From assembly GCF_001029105.3 (NCBI RefSeq), contig NZ_CP011807.3:1116001-1180000 (forward strand): a stretch of DNA of 64,000 nucleotides, given 5' to 3'. The stretch is from Pandoraea faecigallinarum (GTDB lineage Bacteria; Pseudomonadota; Gammaproteobacteria; Burkholderiales; Burkholderiaceae). The notes under the pieces are model-generated. The model was not told the origin of the DNA. It saw nothing but the letters and a program-made list of their open reading frames with translations, and searched no databases. The position numbers and the translations under genes are program-made. Shown here one piece after another: positions 43,297 through 52,873 of this stretch (position 1 is the stretch's first letter; every line of letters starts with the position of its first letter).

Positions 43297-43340
43297 CCCT
43301 TGCGCGATGTTCAGTGCGTACGCGTTGGTGCGTCAGTGCG

Positions 43341-44957
43341 TCAGTGTGACAGCGCAGGCATGCCTTCCATGCTCGCGGCGTCCTGCTCGCGCTCTTCCGA
43401 AAGATACGGCGTGCGCCACCCTGCCCTGACCCCCCAGTGATAGAACGCCAGCGAGAGCACGGCCACGAGGCCCATGTCCCAGCCATAAGGCAGCAGGCCG
43501 AGGCCGCCGAATTCCTTGCTGCCGATGTACGAGCACAGCGCCATGCACGGCAAATAACCGATGAGCCACCACGACGCCTTGAGGTCGCGGCCGAAGCCTT
43601 GCCAATTGTCTTTCGCCTGATAGTAGAAATAGACCGGCAGCGCCACGATCACCAGCACGATGATCTGGCCGGTCAGCGGCCAGCGTGCCCAGTAAAGAAT
43701 CAGCGACGCGCACACGAACGCGAACGGGGCGATCAGCGACAGGCCGCGAAGGCGCAGCGGGCGATGCATCTCGGGCGCCGAGCGGCGCAGGGCCATCACG
43801 CTGATCGGACCCGTCAGGTACGAAATCACGGTCGCCACCGAGATCACGGCAGCCAGCGAATCCCAGCCGCGGAAGAAGAACATGAAGATGAACGAGATCG
43901 CGAGGTTGAACCACATTGCCGGGCGCGGCACGCCGTACAGCGGGTGCACGCGACCCAGGATCGCCGGCAGCGTGCGGTTGCGCTCCATCGCGTAGATCAT
44001 GCGGCTCGTCGTGGCCATGTACGTGGTGCCGGTGCCGCTCGGGCTCAGGAAAGCGTCGAAGTACAGCACGATGGCCAGCCAGTTCAGGCCGAGCGCAATC
44101 GCGAGTTCGGCGAACGGCGAGCTGAAGCTCACCATGTGCCAGCCGCCGGCCAGTTGCTCCGGCGAGAGCGCGCCGATGTAGGCTATTTGCAGCAATAGAT
44201 AGATGACCGTGGCGAGCAGGATCGAGCCGACGACCGCGAACGGAATGCTGCGGCCGGGATCCCGGGCTTCGCCTGCCAGATTGACCGGGCTTTGGAACCC
44301 GTTGAAGGCGAACACAATGCCGGACGTGGCGACCGCCGTCAGGACGGCCGACATGCCGTTCGGCGCGAAGCCGCCATGCTCGGCGATGTTGAAGTTGCCC
44401 GGATGAAAGCCGGCAATCATCAGTCCGGCAATGGTCAGCGCGGGAATGGCGAACTTGAACAGCGTAATGGCCGTGTTGGCGCGTGCAAACAGCTTGACGC
44501 CCCAGTAATTCAGCATGAAGTAGACAATCACGAGCAAGGCGGACAACGCCAGTCCGCTCGTGGTGAGCGTGCCGTCCACGAACAGGGCGTGCGCCCAGTC
44601 GTATGGCCATGTGCTCATGTACTGAATCGACGCTTCGGCTTCGATGGGAATCACCGAGACGATGGCGATCCAGTTGGCCCAGGCGGCGATGAAGCCGACC
44701 AGACTGCCATGCGAGTAGCGGGAGTAGCGCACCATGCCGCCCGACTCGGGGAACATGGCGCCCAGTTCGGCGTAAGTCAGCGCGATGGCGAGAATCACGA
44801 CGGCGCCGATGAGCCAGGCGAAGAGGGCGGCGGGGCCGGCGATCTTGGCGGCCTTCCATGCGCCGAAGAGCCAGCCGGAGCCGATGATCGAACCGAGACC
44901 GGTCAACATCAGGGCGAACGGCCCGATGTTGCGCATGAGGGATTGGTTGTTGTCCAT
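43341..44957 (-). CDS. APC-family amino-acid permease
   Basis: A 538-residue inner-membrane transporter with about twelve helices. The first helix has GLGSIIGSGWLFGAW, the substrate-backbone loop of APC permeases, and helix 2-3 has TYAELGAMFPESGGMVRYSRYSHG. The ATG at 44957 has GGAGAAG upstream. It lies downstream of a succinate-semialdehyde dehydrogenase on the same strand, so GABA or a related amine is a candidate substrate, though a 412-base gap separates them. Confidence 0.88.
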   Translation of the reverse strand: MDNNQSLMRNIGPFALMLTGLGSIIGSGWLFGAWKAAKIAGPAALFAWLIGAVVILAIALTYAELGAMFPESGGMVRYSRYSHGSLVGFIAAWANWIAIVSVIPIEAEASIQYMSTWPYDWAHALFVDGTLTTSGLALSALLVIVYFMLNYWGVKLFARANTAITLFKFAIPALTIAGLMIAGFHPGNFNIAEHGGFAPNGMSAVLTAVATSGIVFAFNGFQSPVNLAGEARDPGRSIPFAVVGSILLATVIYLLLQIAYIGALSPEQLAGGWHMVSFSSPFAELAIALGLNWLAIVLYFDAFLSPSGTGTTYMATTSRMIYAMERNRTLPAILGRVHPLYGVPRPAMWFNLAISFIFMFFFRGWDSLAAVISVATVISYLTGPISVMALRRSAPEMHRPLRLRGLSLIAPFAFVCASLILYWARWPLTGQIIVLVIVALPVYFYYQAKDNWQGFGRDLKASWWLIGYLPCMALCSYIGSKEFGGLGLLPYGWDMGLVAVLSLAFYHWGVRAGWRTPYLSEEREQDAASMEGMPALSH

Positions 44958-45369
44958 ACGTTGTCTTCTCCACGCCCGGGGGGGAGCAAGCCGGCCGTCC
45001 CGTGGGGCAAGGGCGGCACGTTGCGCGAGGGCGGACACGTCGGCAGGCCGGTCGCCGTCACAACGAGCATGACGGCGCGGGGGCGGCGCTGACGAACGCG
45101 ATTTCTGTTGATCGGCTTCGCAAAACCTCACCGGTATCCGGGACCGCACCGCGGGGTGGGCGTGCAGCGCCCGAATTGGGGTCGGGGTGAGCGTTTCGTG
45201 AAAAAAGCGCGATTCTACCCGAGCCGCCCCGCGCGTGTGGGACTTTGTAACACTTTCGGGATGCCCTCAGGTTCGACGATGATAAGGAGAAATGGGCGAA
45301 AGCCAGTCACGGCGCACCTCGCACCGTGGGAAACGGACTATTACAAACTGTTAAAGGGTCAGATGCCCA
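44958..45369. other. Intergenic region, no gene seen
   Basis: 412 bases between the permease start and the dehydrogenase stop. It must hold the permease promoter. I find no convincing promoter, operator, hairpin or coding frame. Confidence 0.5.
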
Positions 45370-46953
45370 TCACATCCCGGCAAGGCAGAGATACTTCGTT
45401 TCAAGGTACTCGTCGATACCGTACTTCGACCCTTCACGGCCCAGTCCCGACTGCTTTACACCGCCGAATGGCGCGACCTCGTTCGAGATCGGGCCGGTAT
45501 TGATGCCGACCATGCCCGCTTCGATGCCCTCGGCCACACGCCAGACACGCCCGACGTCGCGTGCAAAGAAATAGGACGCCAGTCCGAAGTCCGAGGCGTT
45601 GGCCAGGCGGATGCCATCCGCTTCGTCCTTGAAACGGAAGACTGGGGCCACCGGCCCGAAGGTTTCCTCCTGCGCGACGAGCATGTCGGCGCTCGCGTCG
45701 GCGACCACGGTCGGTTCGAAAAAGCGGCCGTGCATCACCTTCCCGCCGACGGTCACGCGTCCGCCTTTGGCGATGGCGTCTTCCACGTGACGCTCCACTT
45801 TGGCGATGGCCGCGTCTTCGATCAGCGGACCGATCGCGACACCCGTCTCGAAACCGTTGCCCACGCGCAGTTTGCCGACGGCCGCGGTGAGCTTTTCCAC
45901 GAACGTGTCGTAAATGCCGTCCTGCGCGTAGATCCGATTGGCGCACACGCACGTCTGGCCGGCATTGCGAAACTTGGAGGCGATGCATCCTTCGACGGCG
46001 GCGTCCACGTCGGCGTCGTCGAACACCAGAAACGGCGCGAGGCCGCCGAGTTCGAGCGCGACTTTCTTGATCGTCGACGCGCATTGCGCCATGAGCCCGG
46101 CGCCCACGGGCGTGGAGCCGGTGAAGGAGAAATGCCGCACGCGCGGGCTGGACGTCAGGACGTTGCCGACGTCCGACGAGTGTTTCGACGTCACGACATT
46201 GAACACGCCTTTCGGCAAGCCGGCGCGCTCGGCAAGTTCTGCAAGCGCCAGCGCGCTCAACGGCGTGAGGCGGGCTGGTTTGACGACGATGGTGCAGCCC
46301 GCCGCGATGGCCGGGGCGATCTTGCGGGTAATCATGGCAATGGGGAAGTTCCAGGGCGTGATCGACGCGCACACGCCGATGGGCTGCTTGAGCACCAGCA
46401 TGCGTTTGCCGCCTTCGGGCGAGGCGAGCACGTCGCCGTCCACCCGCTTGGCTTCTTCGGCGAACCATTCGATGAACGAGGCGCCGTAAGCGACCTCACC
46501 CTTGGCTTCGGCCAGCGGTTTGCCCTGCTCGGCGGTCATGATGGCGCCGAGGTCGTCCTGCGCCTGCATGATGAGATCGAACCAATGGCGCATGATGCGC
46601 GCACGTTCCTTGCCGGTCTTGCCGCGCCACTCCGGCAACGCGGTTTCGGCCGCGACCAGCGCGCGTTCCGTCTCTTTGGCGCCAAGGTCGGCGACTTGCG
46701 CGATTTCTGCATCGGTCGCCGGATCGTTGACGGCAAAAGTCGCGTGGGAGTCGGCTTGCGTCCATGCGCCGTCGATGTAGGCGTCGGTGCGCAGCAGTTC
46801 GGGGTCTTTCAGGCGGGCCTGCACCGGGTGTGCCTTGGCCGGGGCGCGAGCTGGCCGCGAATGCGGCGACGATCGGGTCGTGTGGGACGCTGGGGCGGCA
46901 TGCGAGGGGCCGGAGGGGTGGCCGGAGGGGCGGGAGGTGCGGGATGACGACAC
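45370..46953 (-). CDS. gabD: NAD(P)-dependent succinate-semialdehyde dehydrogenase
   Basis: A 527-residue aldehyde dehydrogenase close to GabD. The catalytic Asn is in ITPWNFP, Glu in VALELGGLAP and Cys in GQTCVCANR, with NTGPISNEVAPFGGVKQSG near the end. It would oxidise succinate semialdehyde to succinate. The best start is GTG at 46953 with AAAGGAG upstream. This gives about 50 extra N-terminal residues, Ser/Pro/His-rich and encoded by a GGCCGGAGGGG-type repeat, before the usual LLRTDAYIDGAW. The position after LELGG is Leu, where Asn is common. Confidence 0.88.
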   Translation of the reverse strand: MSSSRTSRPSGHPSGPSHAAPASHTTRSSPHSRPARAPAKAHPVQARLKDPELLRTDAYIDGAWTQADSHATFAVNDPATDAEIAQVADLGAKETERALVAAETALPEWRGKTGKERARIMRHWFDLIMQAQDDLGAIMTAEQGKPLAEAKGEVAYGASFIEWFAEEAKRVDGDVLASPEGGKRMLVLKQPIGVCASITPWNFPIAMITRKIAPAIAAGCTIVVKPARLTPLSALALAELAERAGLPKGVFNVVTSKHSSDVGNVLTSSPRVRHFSFTGSTPVGAGLMAQCASTIKKVALELGGLAPFLVFDDADVDAAVEGCIASKFRNAGQTCVCANRIYAQDGIYDTFVEKLTAAVGKLRVGNGFETGVAIGPLIEDAAIAKVERHVEDAIAKGGRVTVGGKVMHGRFFEPTVVADASADMLVAQEETFGPVAPVFRFKDEADGIRLANASDFGLASYFFARDVGRVWRVAEGIEAGMVGINTGPISNEVAPFGGVKQSGLGREGSKYGIDEYLETKYLCLAGM

Positions 46954-47096
46954 GATCAGCTCCTTTCGATGACCGGGCGGCGCGCGCGGGGGGAGCAACG
47001 CCGCTCAGGGGATGGAAATGGATACGGATACGGCTTATCTGTCTGCCGGGTGCCAGCTTACGCCAGGACGATGCACAGCGGATCGCCACAAATGCA

Positions 47097-47127
47097 AACG
47101 CCGGCAGCCCGACGGGCCACCGGCGTT
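47097..47127 (-). terminator. Hairpin downstream of ubiD-family gene
   Basis: Outer stem AACGCCGG with its complement and an inner GCCC/GGGC stem, 30 bases past the stop at 47157. The following T content on the minus strand is weak (TTTGCATTTG). Confidence 0.5.
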
Positions 47128-47156
47128 CGGAATGACTGGGGAAGCGCGGGCTGGTT

Positions 47157-48707
47157 TTACAACCCGAGATCCCGATACAGCACAGCCATGCGCGCGTCCA
47201 CGTCGGCGGTCATTTCGATGGGACGCCCCCACTCGCGCGAAGTTTCGCCCGGCCACTTATTGGTCGCGTCGATCCCCATTTTCGAGCCCAACCCGGCTTT
47301 GGGCGAAGCGAAGTCGAGATAGTCGATGGGTGTCTGGTCGACGAGCGTGGTGTCACGGGTCGGGTCCACACGTGTAGTGATCGCCCAGATGACCTCTTTC
47401 CAGTCGCGAATGGCGACGTCTTCGTCCACCACGACGATGAACTTCGTATACATGAACTGGCGCAGGAAACTCCATACCCCGAACATCACCCGTTTCGCAT
47501 GTCCCGGATATGCCTTCTTCATCTGTACGATAGCCATCCGGTAACTGCAACCCTCGGGAGGCAAATAGAAGTCGGTGATTTCGGGAAACTGCTTTTGCAA
47601 CAGCGGCACGAAGACTTCGTTGAGCGCAACGCCGAGCACAGCCGGCTCGTCGGGCGGTTTGCCGGTGTAGGTCGAGTGATAAACGGCATTGCGGCGCATC
47701 GTGATGCGCTCGATCTTGAAGACCGGGAACCACTCCTGCTCGTTGTAATAGCCGGTGTGATCGCCGTATGGACCTTCGAGGGCATGGTCGTAACCGGCTG
47801 TCGCACCACGCGACGGCGGCGGGGGCGCCCCTTCCGGAACGACGCGCGGTTGCCCGGCCGGATAAATGAAACCCTCCAGCACGATCTCGGCGCGCGCCGG
47901 TACGCGCAGCGACTCCAGTCCCGGCGTGACGCACTTTGCCAGTTCAGTACGGCTGCCGCGCAGCAGACCGGCAAACTGGTACTCGGAGAGGGTGTCGGGC
48001 ACGGGTGTCACCGCGCCGAGCATGGTGGCGGGATCGGCGCCCAGGGCCACGGCGATCGGGAACGGCTTGCCCGGGTTCGCCTGGGCAAACTCGCGGAAAT
48101 CCAGCGCGCCGCCGCGATGGGCAAGCCAACGCATGATGACCTCGTTGCGGCTGATCACTTGCTGACGGTAGATGCCCAGGTTCTGACGCTTGCGGTGCGG
48201 CCCCTTCGTAATCACCAGGCCCCAGGTAATCAGCGGGGCGGCGTCGCCGGGCCAGCATGTCTGAATCGGCAGGCGGGAGAGATCGACGTCGTCGCCCTCC
48301 CATACGATCTCCTGACACACCGGACTGCCGACTTCCTTCGGCGCCATGTCCCACACCGCTTTGGCCATGCCGAACAGCTTGCCGGCATCCTTCAGCCCGC
48401 GCGGCGGCTCGGGTTCCTTGAGTGTCGAGAGAAGACGGCCGATATCGCGCAGCGAGCCCAGCGCGTTCCCCCCGTCTTCGACGCCCATCCCCAACGCCAC
48501 GCGTTCAGGGGTGCCAAACAAGTTGGCAAGCACCGGCATGTCGTAACCCGCCGGCCGCTCGAACCACAAGGCCGGCCCTCCCGCATTGAGCACGCGATCG
48601 GCGAGCGCGGTCATCTCCAACACCGGCGAGACCGGCACGTCTACGCGACGAAGCTGGCCGGATCGCTCCAGTTGCGCGGTGAAGTCACGAAGATCGAGAT
48701 ATTTCAT
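47157..48707 (-). CDS. ubiD: UbiD-family decarboxylase
   Basis: A 516-residue UbiD-family enzyme: [21 protein letters not shown] at the start, an [19 protein letters not shown] region that binds prenylated FMN and metal, and [14 protein letters not shown] towards the end. Full length and pattern fit 4-hydroxy-3-polyprenylbenzoate decarboxylase of ubiquinone synthesis. An aromatic-acid decarboxylase of catabolism is the alternative; the neighbours do not decide. The start at 48707 has a poor ribosome site and a pair of TTACGAAA direct repeats lies just upstream (48719-48738). Confidence 0.92.
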   Translation of the reverse strand: MKYLDLRDFTAQLERSGQLRRVDVPVSPVLEMTALADRVLNAGGPALWFERPAGYDMPVLANLFGTPERVALGMGVEDGGNALGSLRDIGRLLSTLKEPEPPRGLKDAGKLFGMAKAVWDMAPKEVGSPVCQEIVWEGDDVDLSRLPIQTCWPGDAAPLITWGLVITKGPHRKRQNLGIYRQQVISRNEVIMRWLAHRGGALDFREFAQANPGKPFPIAVALGADPATMLGAVTPVPDTLSEYQFAGLLRGSRTELAKCVTPGLESLRVPARAEIVLEGFIYPAGQPRVVPEGAPPPPSRGATAGYDHALEGPYGDHTGYYNEQEWFPVFKIERITMRRNAVYHSTYTGKPPDEPAVLGVALNEVFVPLLQKQFPEITDFYLPPEGCSYRMAIVQMKKAYPGHAKRVMFGVWSFLRQFMYTKFIVVVDEDVAIRDWKEVIWAITTRVDPTRDTTLVDQTPIDYLDFASPKAGLGSKMGIDATNKWPGETSREWGRPIEMTADVDARMAVLYRDLGL

Positions 48708-49275
48708 GAAACAAACCGTTACGAAAAATTTTACGAAATTCATACGTCCGGGGTAAACGGCCGTTTGAATCGCGCGAATGTCGGAGTGACACCCTTGTAA
48801 ACGCGGGGTGAGGCAGGGCATTTTAACGGTCAAGCCCGCCGGACGTCACGGCAAAACGGGGGTTGCAAATTACTTTTAGTAATTATTTGTCTGAATAATA
48901 GTATTGACGGATTATATATCGCTGCTACAATCCGCCCGTTGAATCCAGAAAGGCGGCTTCGAGGACGGGTAGGCCGACCCGCTCAAGCTTAGCGACAACT
49001 ACAACATCGACGTGGATTTTCAGTGGCTGGTTTTCTCACCGAGGTCGGGAAGCCAGTGTTTTAGGAAGCAGCGCGAGCGATAGCTCGTCAGCGCCAGAGA
49101 CCTGAACAGGTCGGCGCGCTGCGGCGGTAGCGGCATCGTCAATGACAAACACGATGCACCGCCTCGTTCCATATGCCGTAAGTAAGCGTTTCACGGGATG
49201 CCTGGCGGGCATACCGGCTTACTTCCTTACGCCCCGGGGCCACCCCGTGGTGACGGCGTAACCGGAGTACGTAGT
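48708..49275. other. Intergenic region with promoter and long structured leader
   Basis: 568 bases between two divergent genes. It holds an AT-rich stretch (48865-48905), a strong promoter (48904-48931) and a leader of about 340 bases before the transglycosylase start. In the leader I see GACCTG/CAGGTC inside GCGCC/GGCGC pairs (around 49093-49121), a long CGTAAG-TAAGC hairpin (about 49178-49234) and a GC hairpin (about 49233-49262) close to the ribosome site. Confidence 0.6.
48904..48931 (+). promoter_or_regulatory. Strong sigma-70 promoter
   Basis: TTGACG, 16 bases, TACAAT, preceded by an AT-rich stretch resembling an UP element. It points to the lytic transglycosylase gene about 345 bases downstream. 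Confidence 0.75.
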
Positions 49276-50328
49276 ATGAAGAAGTCTGGTTTATCACCGT
49301 GGCTGCTGGCCGTGTTGGGTGCGCTTCGCGCGCGCGGCGCGGCAACGGTAGCCGTGGCTCGCCGCGATTGGCGTCGTCTGGCATGGCACGGCGGTCGTGC
49401 AGGACTGTATGCGTCCAGCGCGGTCGGTCTGGTCGCCGTGGTCGGCACGCTGGCGTTGTGGGCCCGACCGACGTGGCGCGCGGATCTGGCGTCGCGCGTA
49501 GGTCCGCTGCTCGAGGCGGCCACCGGTTCGGCCAACGCGGCCAGCCAGGGCGCCAACGGCGGCATGGTCGCTCGAGGCACGCCGTCCGACTCGACGATGA
49601 TGGCGCAAGCCGCGCAGCACGTGCCGTCGGCCGCTGTGCTTGCCGCCTATATTCCGAACCAGCGTGTGGCGGCCGATGCGCGCGCCACCAAGGTGCTCGA
49701 TACGCGCGAGCAGATCGCCGTGGCCGACTATCTCGCACGCCGCTATCGCGTGGCGGGTGACGTGACGGGCAATCTCGTGCGTGCTGCTTATTCGACCGGC
49801 AAGGAAGTCGGCCTCGATCCGCTGTTGCTGCTCGCCGTGATGGCGATCGAATCGGGCTTCAACCCGTATGCGGAGAGCACGGTCGGCGCGCAGGGCCTCA
49901 TGCAGGTCATGTCGAAGGTGCATCAGGACAAGCTCGAATACTTCGGCGGTCCGGAAGCGGCCCTCCACCCGCTCGCCAACATCAAGGTGGGTGCATTGAT
50001 TCTGAAGGAATGCATCGCGCGCGGCGGTTCGCTCGCCGGCGGTTTGCGTCTGTATGTGGGATCGACCAGTGCCGGCGACGGCGGCTACGGTGCCAAGGTG
50101 CTTGCCGAGCGCGATCGTCTGCGCGGCGTGTCCATGGGACGCAAGGTCTCGCCCAACGAGCCGCAGTCGCCGGTGATCGTCAGCTCGGCCAAGCCGGTGG
50201 CGAAGCCGGTCTCGGCGGGCAAGTCGGAAGACACCGCGGAATCGGCGCCTTCGCCGGCAGCATCGACGTCGGCCGGCAAGGCCGCGTCGACCGGCAAGCT
50301 CGAGGCGGACGACAGTACGGCGGCCTGA
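49276..50328 (+). CDS. Lytic transglycosylase (SLT domain)
   Basis: A 350-residue membrane-anchored protein: one hydrophobic helix at about 45-62, then a linker, then an SLT lysozyme-like domain (about 170-290) with catalytic Glu in LAVMAIESGFNPYAES, GAQGLMQVM and an NIKVGALILKECIARGG region. The last 60 residues are Ser/Ala/Lys-rich and disordered. It cleaves peptidoglycan from the periplasmic side. The ATG at 49276 has GGAG upstream. A long structured leader precedes it. Confidence 0.9.
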   Translation: MKKSGLSPWLLAVLGALRARGAATVAVARRDWRRLAWHGGRAGLYASSAVGLVAVVGTLALWARPTWRADLASRVGPLLEAATGSANAASQGANGGMVARGTPSDSTMMAQAAQHVPSAAVLAAYIPNQRVAADARATKVLDTREQIAVADYLARRYRVAGDVTGNLVRAAYSTGKEVGLDPLLLLAVMAIESGFNPYAESTVGAQGLMQVMSKVHQDKLEYFGGPEAALHPLANIKVGALILKECIARGGSLAGGLRLYVGSTSAGDGGYGAKVLAERDRLRGVSMGRKVSPNEPQSPVIVSSAKPVAKPVSAGKSEDTAESAPSPAASTSAGKAASTGKLEADDSTAA

Positions 50329-50418
50329 ACGGCCCGTGACCTCGCACGATGTGCCACGGCCGGCGTATCCGACGGTTCGCGATGCTATCTATATAGTAGA
50401 GACGTGGCAGCAGCCAAT

Positions 50419-50452
50419 AAAAAACCCATCGAAGCGATTCGATGGGTTTTTT
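50419..50452. terminator. Bidirectional terminator
   Basis: A 12-bp stem (AAACCCATCGAA, loop GCGA, complement) with six T residues on the plus strand and a T-rich tail on the minus strand. It serves the transglycosylase and the convergent aminotransferase. Confidence 0.9.
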
Positions 50453-50487
50453 GTTTGGACGCCGCAGAACGGCAACGCCAATGTGCC

Positions 50488-50530
50488 GATCCCGCTGATC
50501 CCGCTGATCCCCCCGATCCCGCCGATTCGC
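50488..50530. repeat. 9-bp tandem repeat abutting the aminotransferase stop
   Basis: About five units of a degenerate GATCCCGCT repeat, reaching to the last codon of the minus-strand aminotransferase. It belongs to the class of 9-nt-period arrays seen elsewhere in the window. Confidence 0.7.
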
Positions 50531-51733
50531 TCAACCAGCGGCGAACACGTTACCGATCCGGTCCATCGCTTCGCGCAACTGCGCGAGGGACGTTGCGTAC
50601 GACAGGCGAATGTACTGATGCGGTTCGGCAAAGCCGAAGTCCAGCCCCGGCACCAGCACGACATCCGCCTGCTGAAGCAGCGATTGCGTGAGCCGGTCGC
50701 TGTCGCAGGCATCCGGGTGGGGGATGCCCGTGCAGTCTGCGTAGACGTAGAACGCGCCGTCCGGCATGACCGGCACCTTGAAGCCCAGTTGCTCCAGGGC
50801 CGGCACGACGTAATCGCGGCGTTGGCGGAAGGCTTCCTTGCGTTGCTCGTAGATCGCGATCGTTTCCGGCAGGAAGCACGCCGTTGCCGCATGCTGAGCG
50901 ACGGCGGACGGACAGATGAACAGATTCTGCGCGAGCTTCTCGAATGTCGGCACCATCGTGGGCGGTACGACCAGCCAGCCCAGACGCCAGCCCGTCATGT
51001 TGAAGTACTTCGAGAAGCTGCTCACGACCAGCACGTCGTCGCCGAAGCTCAGGGCCGTGGTGGGTTTGCCGTCGTACGACAGACCTTGATAGATCTCGTC
51101 GACGAGGGTGAATCCCCCGCGGGCGCGTACCGCCTTGACGATGCGCGAGAGTTCGTCCGTCTCGATGGAGGTGCCTGTCGGATTCGACGGCGATGCAAGC
51201 AGCACGCCCTTCGTCTTCGCTGCCCAATGGGACTCGATGCGCTCGGCGGTCAACTGAAAACGCTCCGCCGGGCCGGACGGAATCAGCACCGGCTTGCCGT
51301 CGAACGTCGATACGAAGTGACGGTTGCACGGATAGCAGGGATCCGGCATCAGCACTTCGTCGCCCACACCCACGAGCGCCGCGCAGGCCAGCACGAGCGC
51401 TGCCGAAGCGCCCGCCGTCACAACGATACGCGACGGATCGACGTCCACCCCGTAAAAACTACGGTAGTAGCCGGAGATCGCCTCGCGCAACGCGGGAATC
51501 CCCATCGCGCCGGTGTATTGGGTGCGGCCATCGCGCATGGCCTTCGCCGCCGCTTCGATCACCGCCTCGGGCGCCGTGAAGTCCGGCTCGCCAATGCCCA
51601 TATGAATCACCCGGTGTCCCGCCTTCTCCCGTAGCGCGGCCTGCTTGGCCAGTTCCATCACGTGGAAGGGAGCGATATCGTCGACACGTTGCGCGAGTGT
51701 CAGTGCGGGAGCGAGGTTAGGCGTGCGGTCCAT
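50531..51733 (-). CDS. PLP-dependent class I/II aminotransferase
   Basis: A 400-residue fold-type I aminotransferase. The PLP lysine is in VVSSFSKYFNMTGWRLGW, the Asn-Pro motif in ASPSNPTGTSI, and IRLSYATS near the end supplies the carboxylate-binding Arg. It resembles the alanine/aspartate-type group found next to nusB-ribH in Burkholderiales. Substrate cannot be fixed. It follows nusB by 45 bases on the minus strand. Confidence 0.88.
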   Translation of the reverse strand: MDRTPNLAPALTLAQRVDDIAPFHVMELAKQAALREKAGHRVIHMGIGEPDFTAPEAVIEAAAKAMRDGRTQYTGAMGIPALREAISGYYRSFYGVDVDPSRIVVTAGASAALVLACAALVGVGDEVLMPDPCYPCNRHFVSTFDGKPVLIPSGPAERFQLTAERIESHWAAKTKGVLLASPSNPTGTSIETDELSRIVKAVRARGGFTLVDEIYQGLSYDGKPTTALSFGDDVLVVSSFSKYFNMTGWRLGWLVVPPTMVPTFEKLAQNLFICPSAVAQHAATACFLPETIAIYEQRKEAFRQRRDYVVPALEQLGFKVPVMPDGAFYVYADCTGIPHPDACDSDRLTQSLLQQADVVLVPGLDFGFAEPHQYIRLSYATSLAQLREAMDRIGNVFAAG

Positions 51734-51778
51734 GGGCGGGGGGAGGGTTATCGGAAAAGCGGCAAGGCCAGCCGGACG

Positions 51779-52231
51779 TCAGGTGCCCTTGCCGCGACCG
51801 CCACTGCGGTTGGCTGCGACTTCCGCCGGGCGCACTTCGGCCGCGAACTTGTCGAGCACACCGTTCACGAAGCGGTGGCCGTCCGGGCCGCCGAACGTTT
51901 TCACGACTTCGACCGCTTCGTTGATCACCACGCGGTACGGCACATCCTGAAGATGGATCAGTTCGTACGCACCGGCGATCAGCGCGGCGTGTTCGATGGG
52001 CGACAGTTGGGCCGCCGGCCGGTCGAGATGGGGCTGGAGTTGCTTCGACAAGGCATCGGCCTCGCGGATGCTGCCGTACAGCACAGCCTCCAGCAAGGCC
52101 TGGTCAGCCTTGTCGTATCCGGGGGTGGAGCGCAGGTGAGCATCGATCTCACTCGCGTGGCCGCGCGAAATCAGCCATTGATACACTCCTTGCAGCGCAA
52201 ATTCGCGCGCGCGGCGCCGTGCACTCTTCAT
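51779..52231 (-). CDS. nusB: Transcription antitermination factor NusB
   Basis: A 150-residue all-helical protein with the NusB pattern: [16 protein letters not shown] at the N-terminus and [28 protein letters not shown] at the C-terminus. It binds boxA RNA with NusE in rRNA antitermination. Its ATG overlaps the ribH stop by one base (TAATG), giving coupled translation. Confidence 0.96.
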   Translation of the reverse strand: MKSARRRAREFALQGVYQWLISRGHASEIDAHLRSTPGYDKADQALLEAVLYGSIREADALSKQLQPHLDRPAAQLSPIEHAALIAGAYELIHLQDVPYRVVINEAVEVVKTFGGPDGHRFVNGVLDKFAAEVRPAEVAANRSGGRGKGT

Positions 52232-52746
52232 TACCGATCTTCCTCTTCTTCATCTTCGTCTTCATCCGATCCGTCGTCGCCACCGAGCACGTCGAGGGCT
52301 TCAAGCAGATTGGCCATTTCCACCGCCACGCGGGCAGCATCGCGGCCCTTCTCGGCGGCGCGCACTTCGGCCTGTTCGTCGTTTTCGGTCGTGAGCACCG
52401 CATTGGCGATCGGAATGCCGAAATCGAGGCCGATGCGCGTAATACCGGCACCGCTTTCGTTCGACACCAATTCAAAGTGGTATGTCTCGCCGCGAATCAC
52501 CGCGCCGAGCGCGATGAGCGCGTCGAACTGGCCGCATTCGGCCATCTTTTGCAATGCCAGCGGGATTTCCAGCGCGCCGGGCACCGTCACGAGCAATACG
52601 TCTTCGCCGTCGACGCCCAGGCGTTCGAGTTCAGCCACCGCGGCTTCGCGCAGGGCGGCGCAAATGGCGTCGTTGAAGCGGGCTTGCACGATACCGATGC
52701 GCAGGCCTACACCGTCGAGTTCCGGCTGGTATTGTCCGATTTTCAT
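52231..52746 (-). CDS. ribH: 6,7-dimethyl-8-ribityllumazine synthase RibH
   Basis: A 171-residue lumazine synthase: [27 protein letters not shown], and the catalytic His in [12 protein letters not shown]. It makes the penultimate intermediate of riboflavin. The last 16 residues are a strongly acidic Asp/Glu tail beyond the usual core. The ATG at 52746 has GAGGA upstream, and it follows ribBX by 127 bases. Confidence 0.96.
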   Translation of the reverse strand: MKIGQYQPELDGVGLRIGIVQARFNDAICAALREAAVAELERLGVDGEDVLLVTVPGALEIPLALQKMAECGQFDALIALGAVIRGETYHFELVSNESGAGITRIGLDFGIPIANAVLTTENDEQAEVRAAEKGRDAARVAVEMANLLEALDVLGGDDGSDEDEDEEEEDR

Positions 52747-52873
52747 AATGGTCTTCCTCAAAAAAGTACCGTCCAGGCGGTGCGGCCAACGTAGTACCGG
52801 CACGCCCGAGACAGGCGATGCCCGGCAATATCACGCCCGGCCTGCATGGGGCGGGGCGGCGATATGGGGATAC

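Noticed and set aside
49040..49080. AGGAAGCAGC in the same leader resembling the 4.5S/SRP RNA core
   Set aside because: The tetraloop and the rest of the conserved SRP domain are missing, so it is not ffs. Comparison with 6S RNA and tmRNA also gave no convincing match.
48979..49083. Stretch in the transglycosylase leader that translates as KLSDNYNIDVDFQWLVFSP
   Set aside because: No start codon, stops on both sides, and a promoter upstream suggests untranslated leader; at most a decayed gene fragment.
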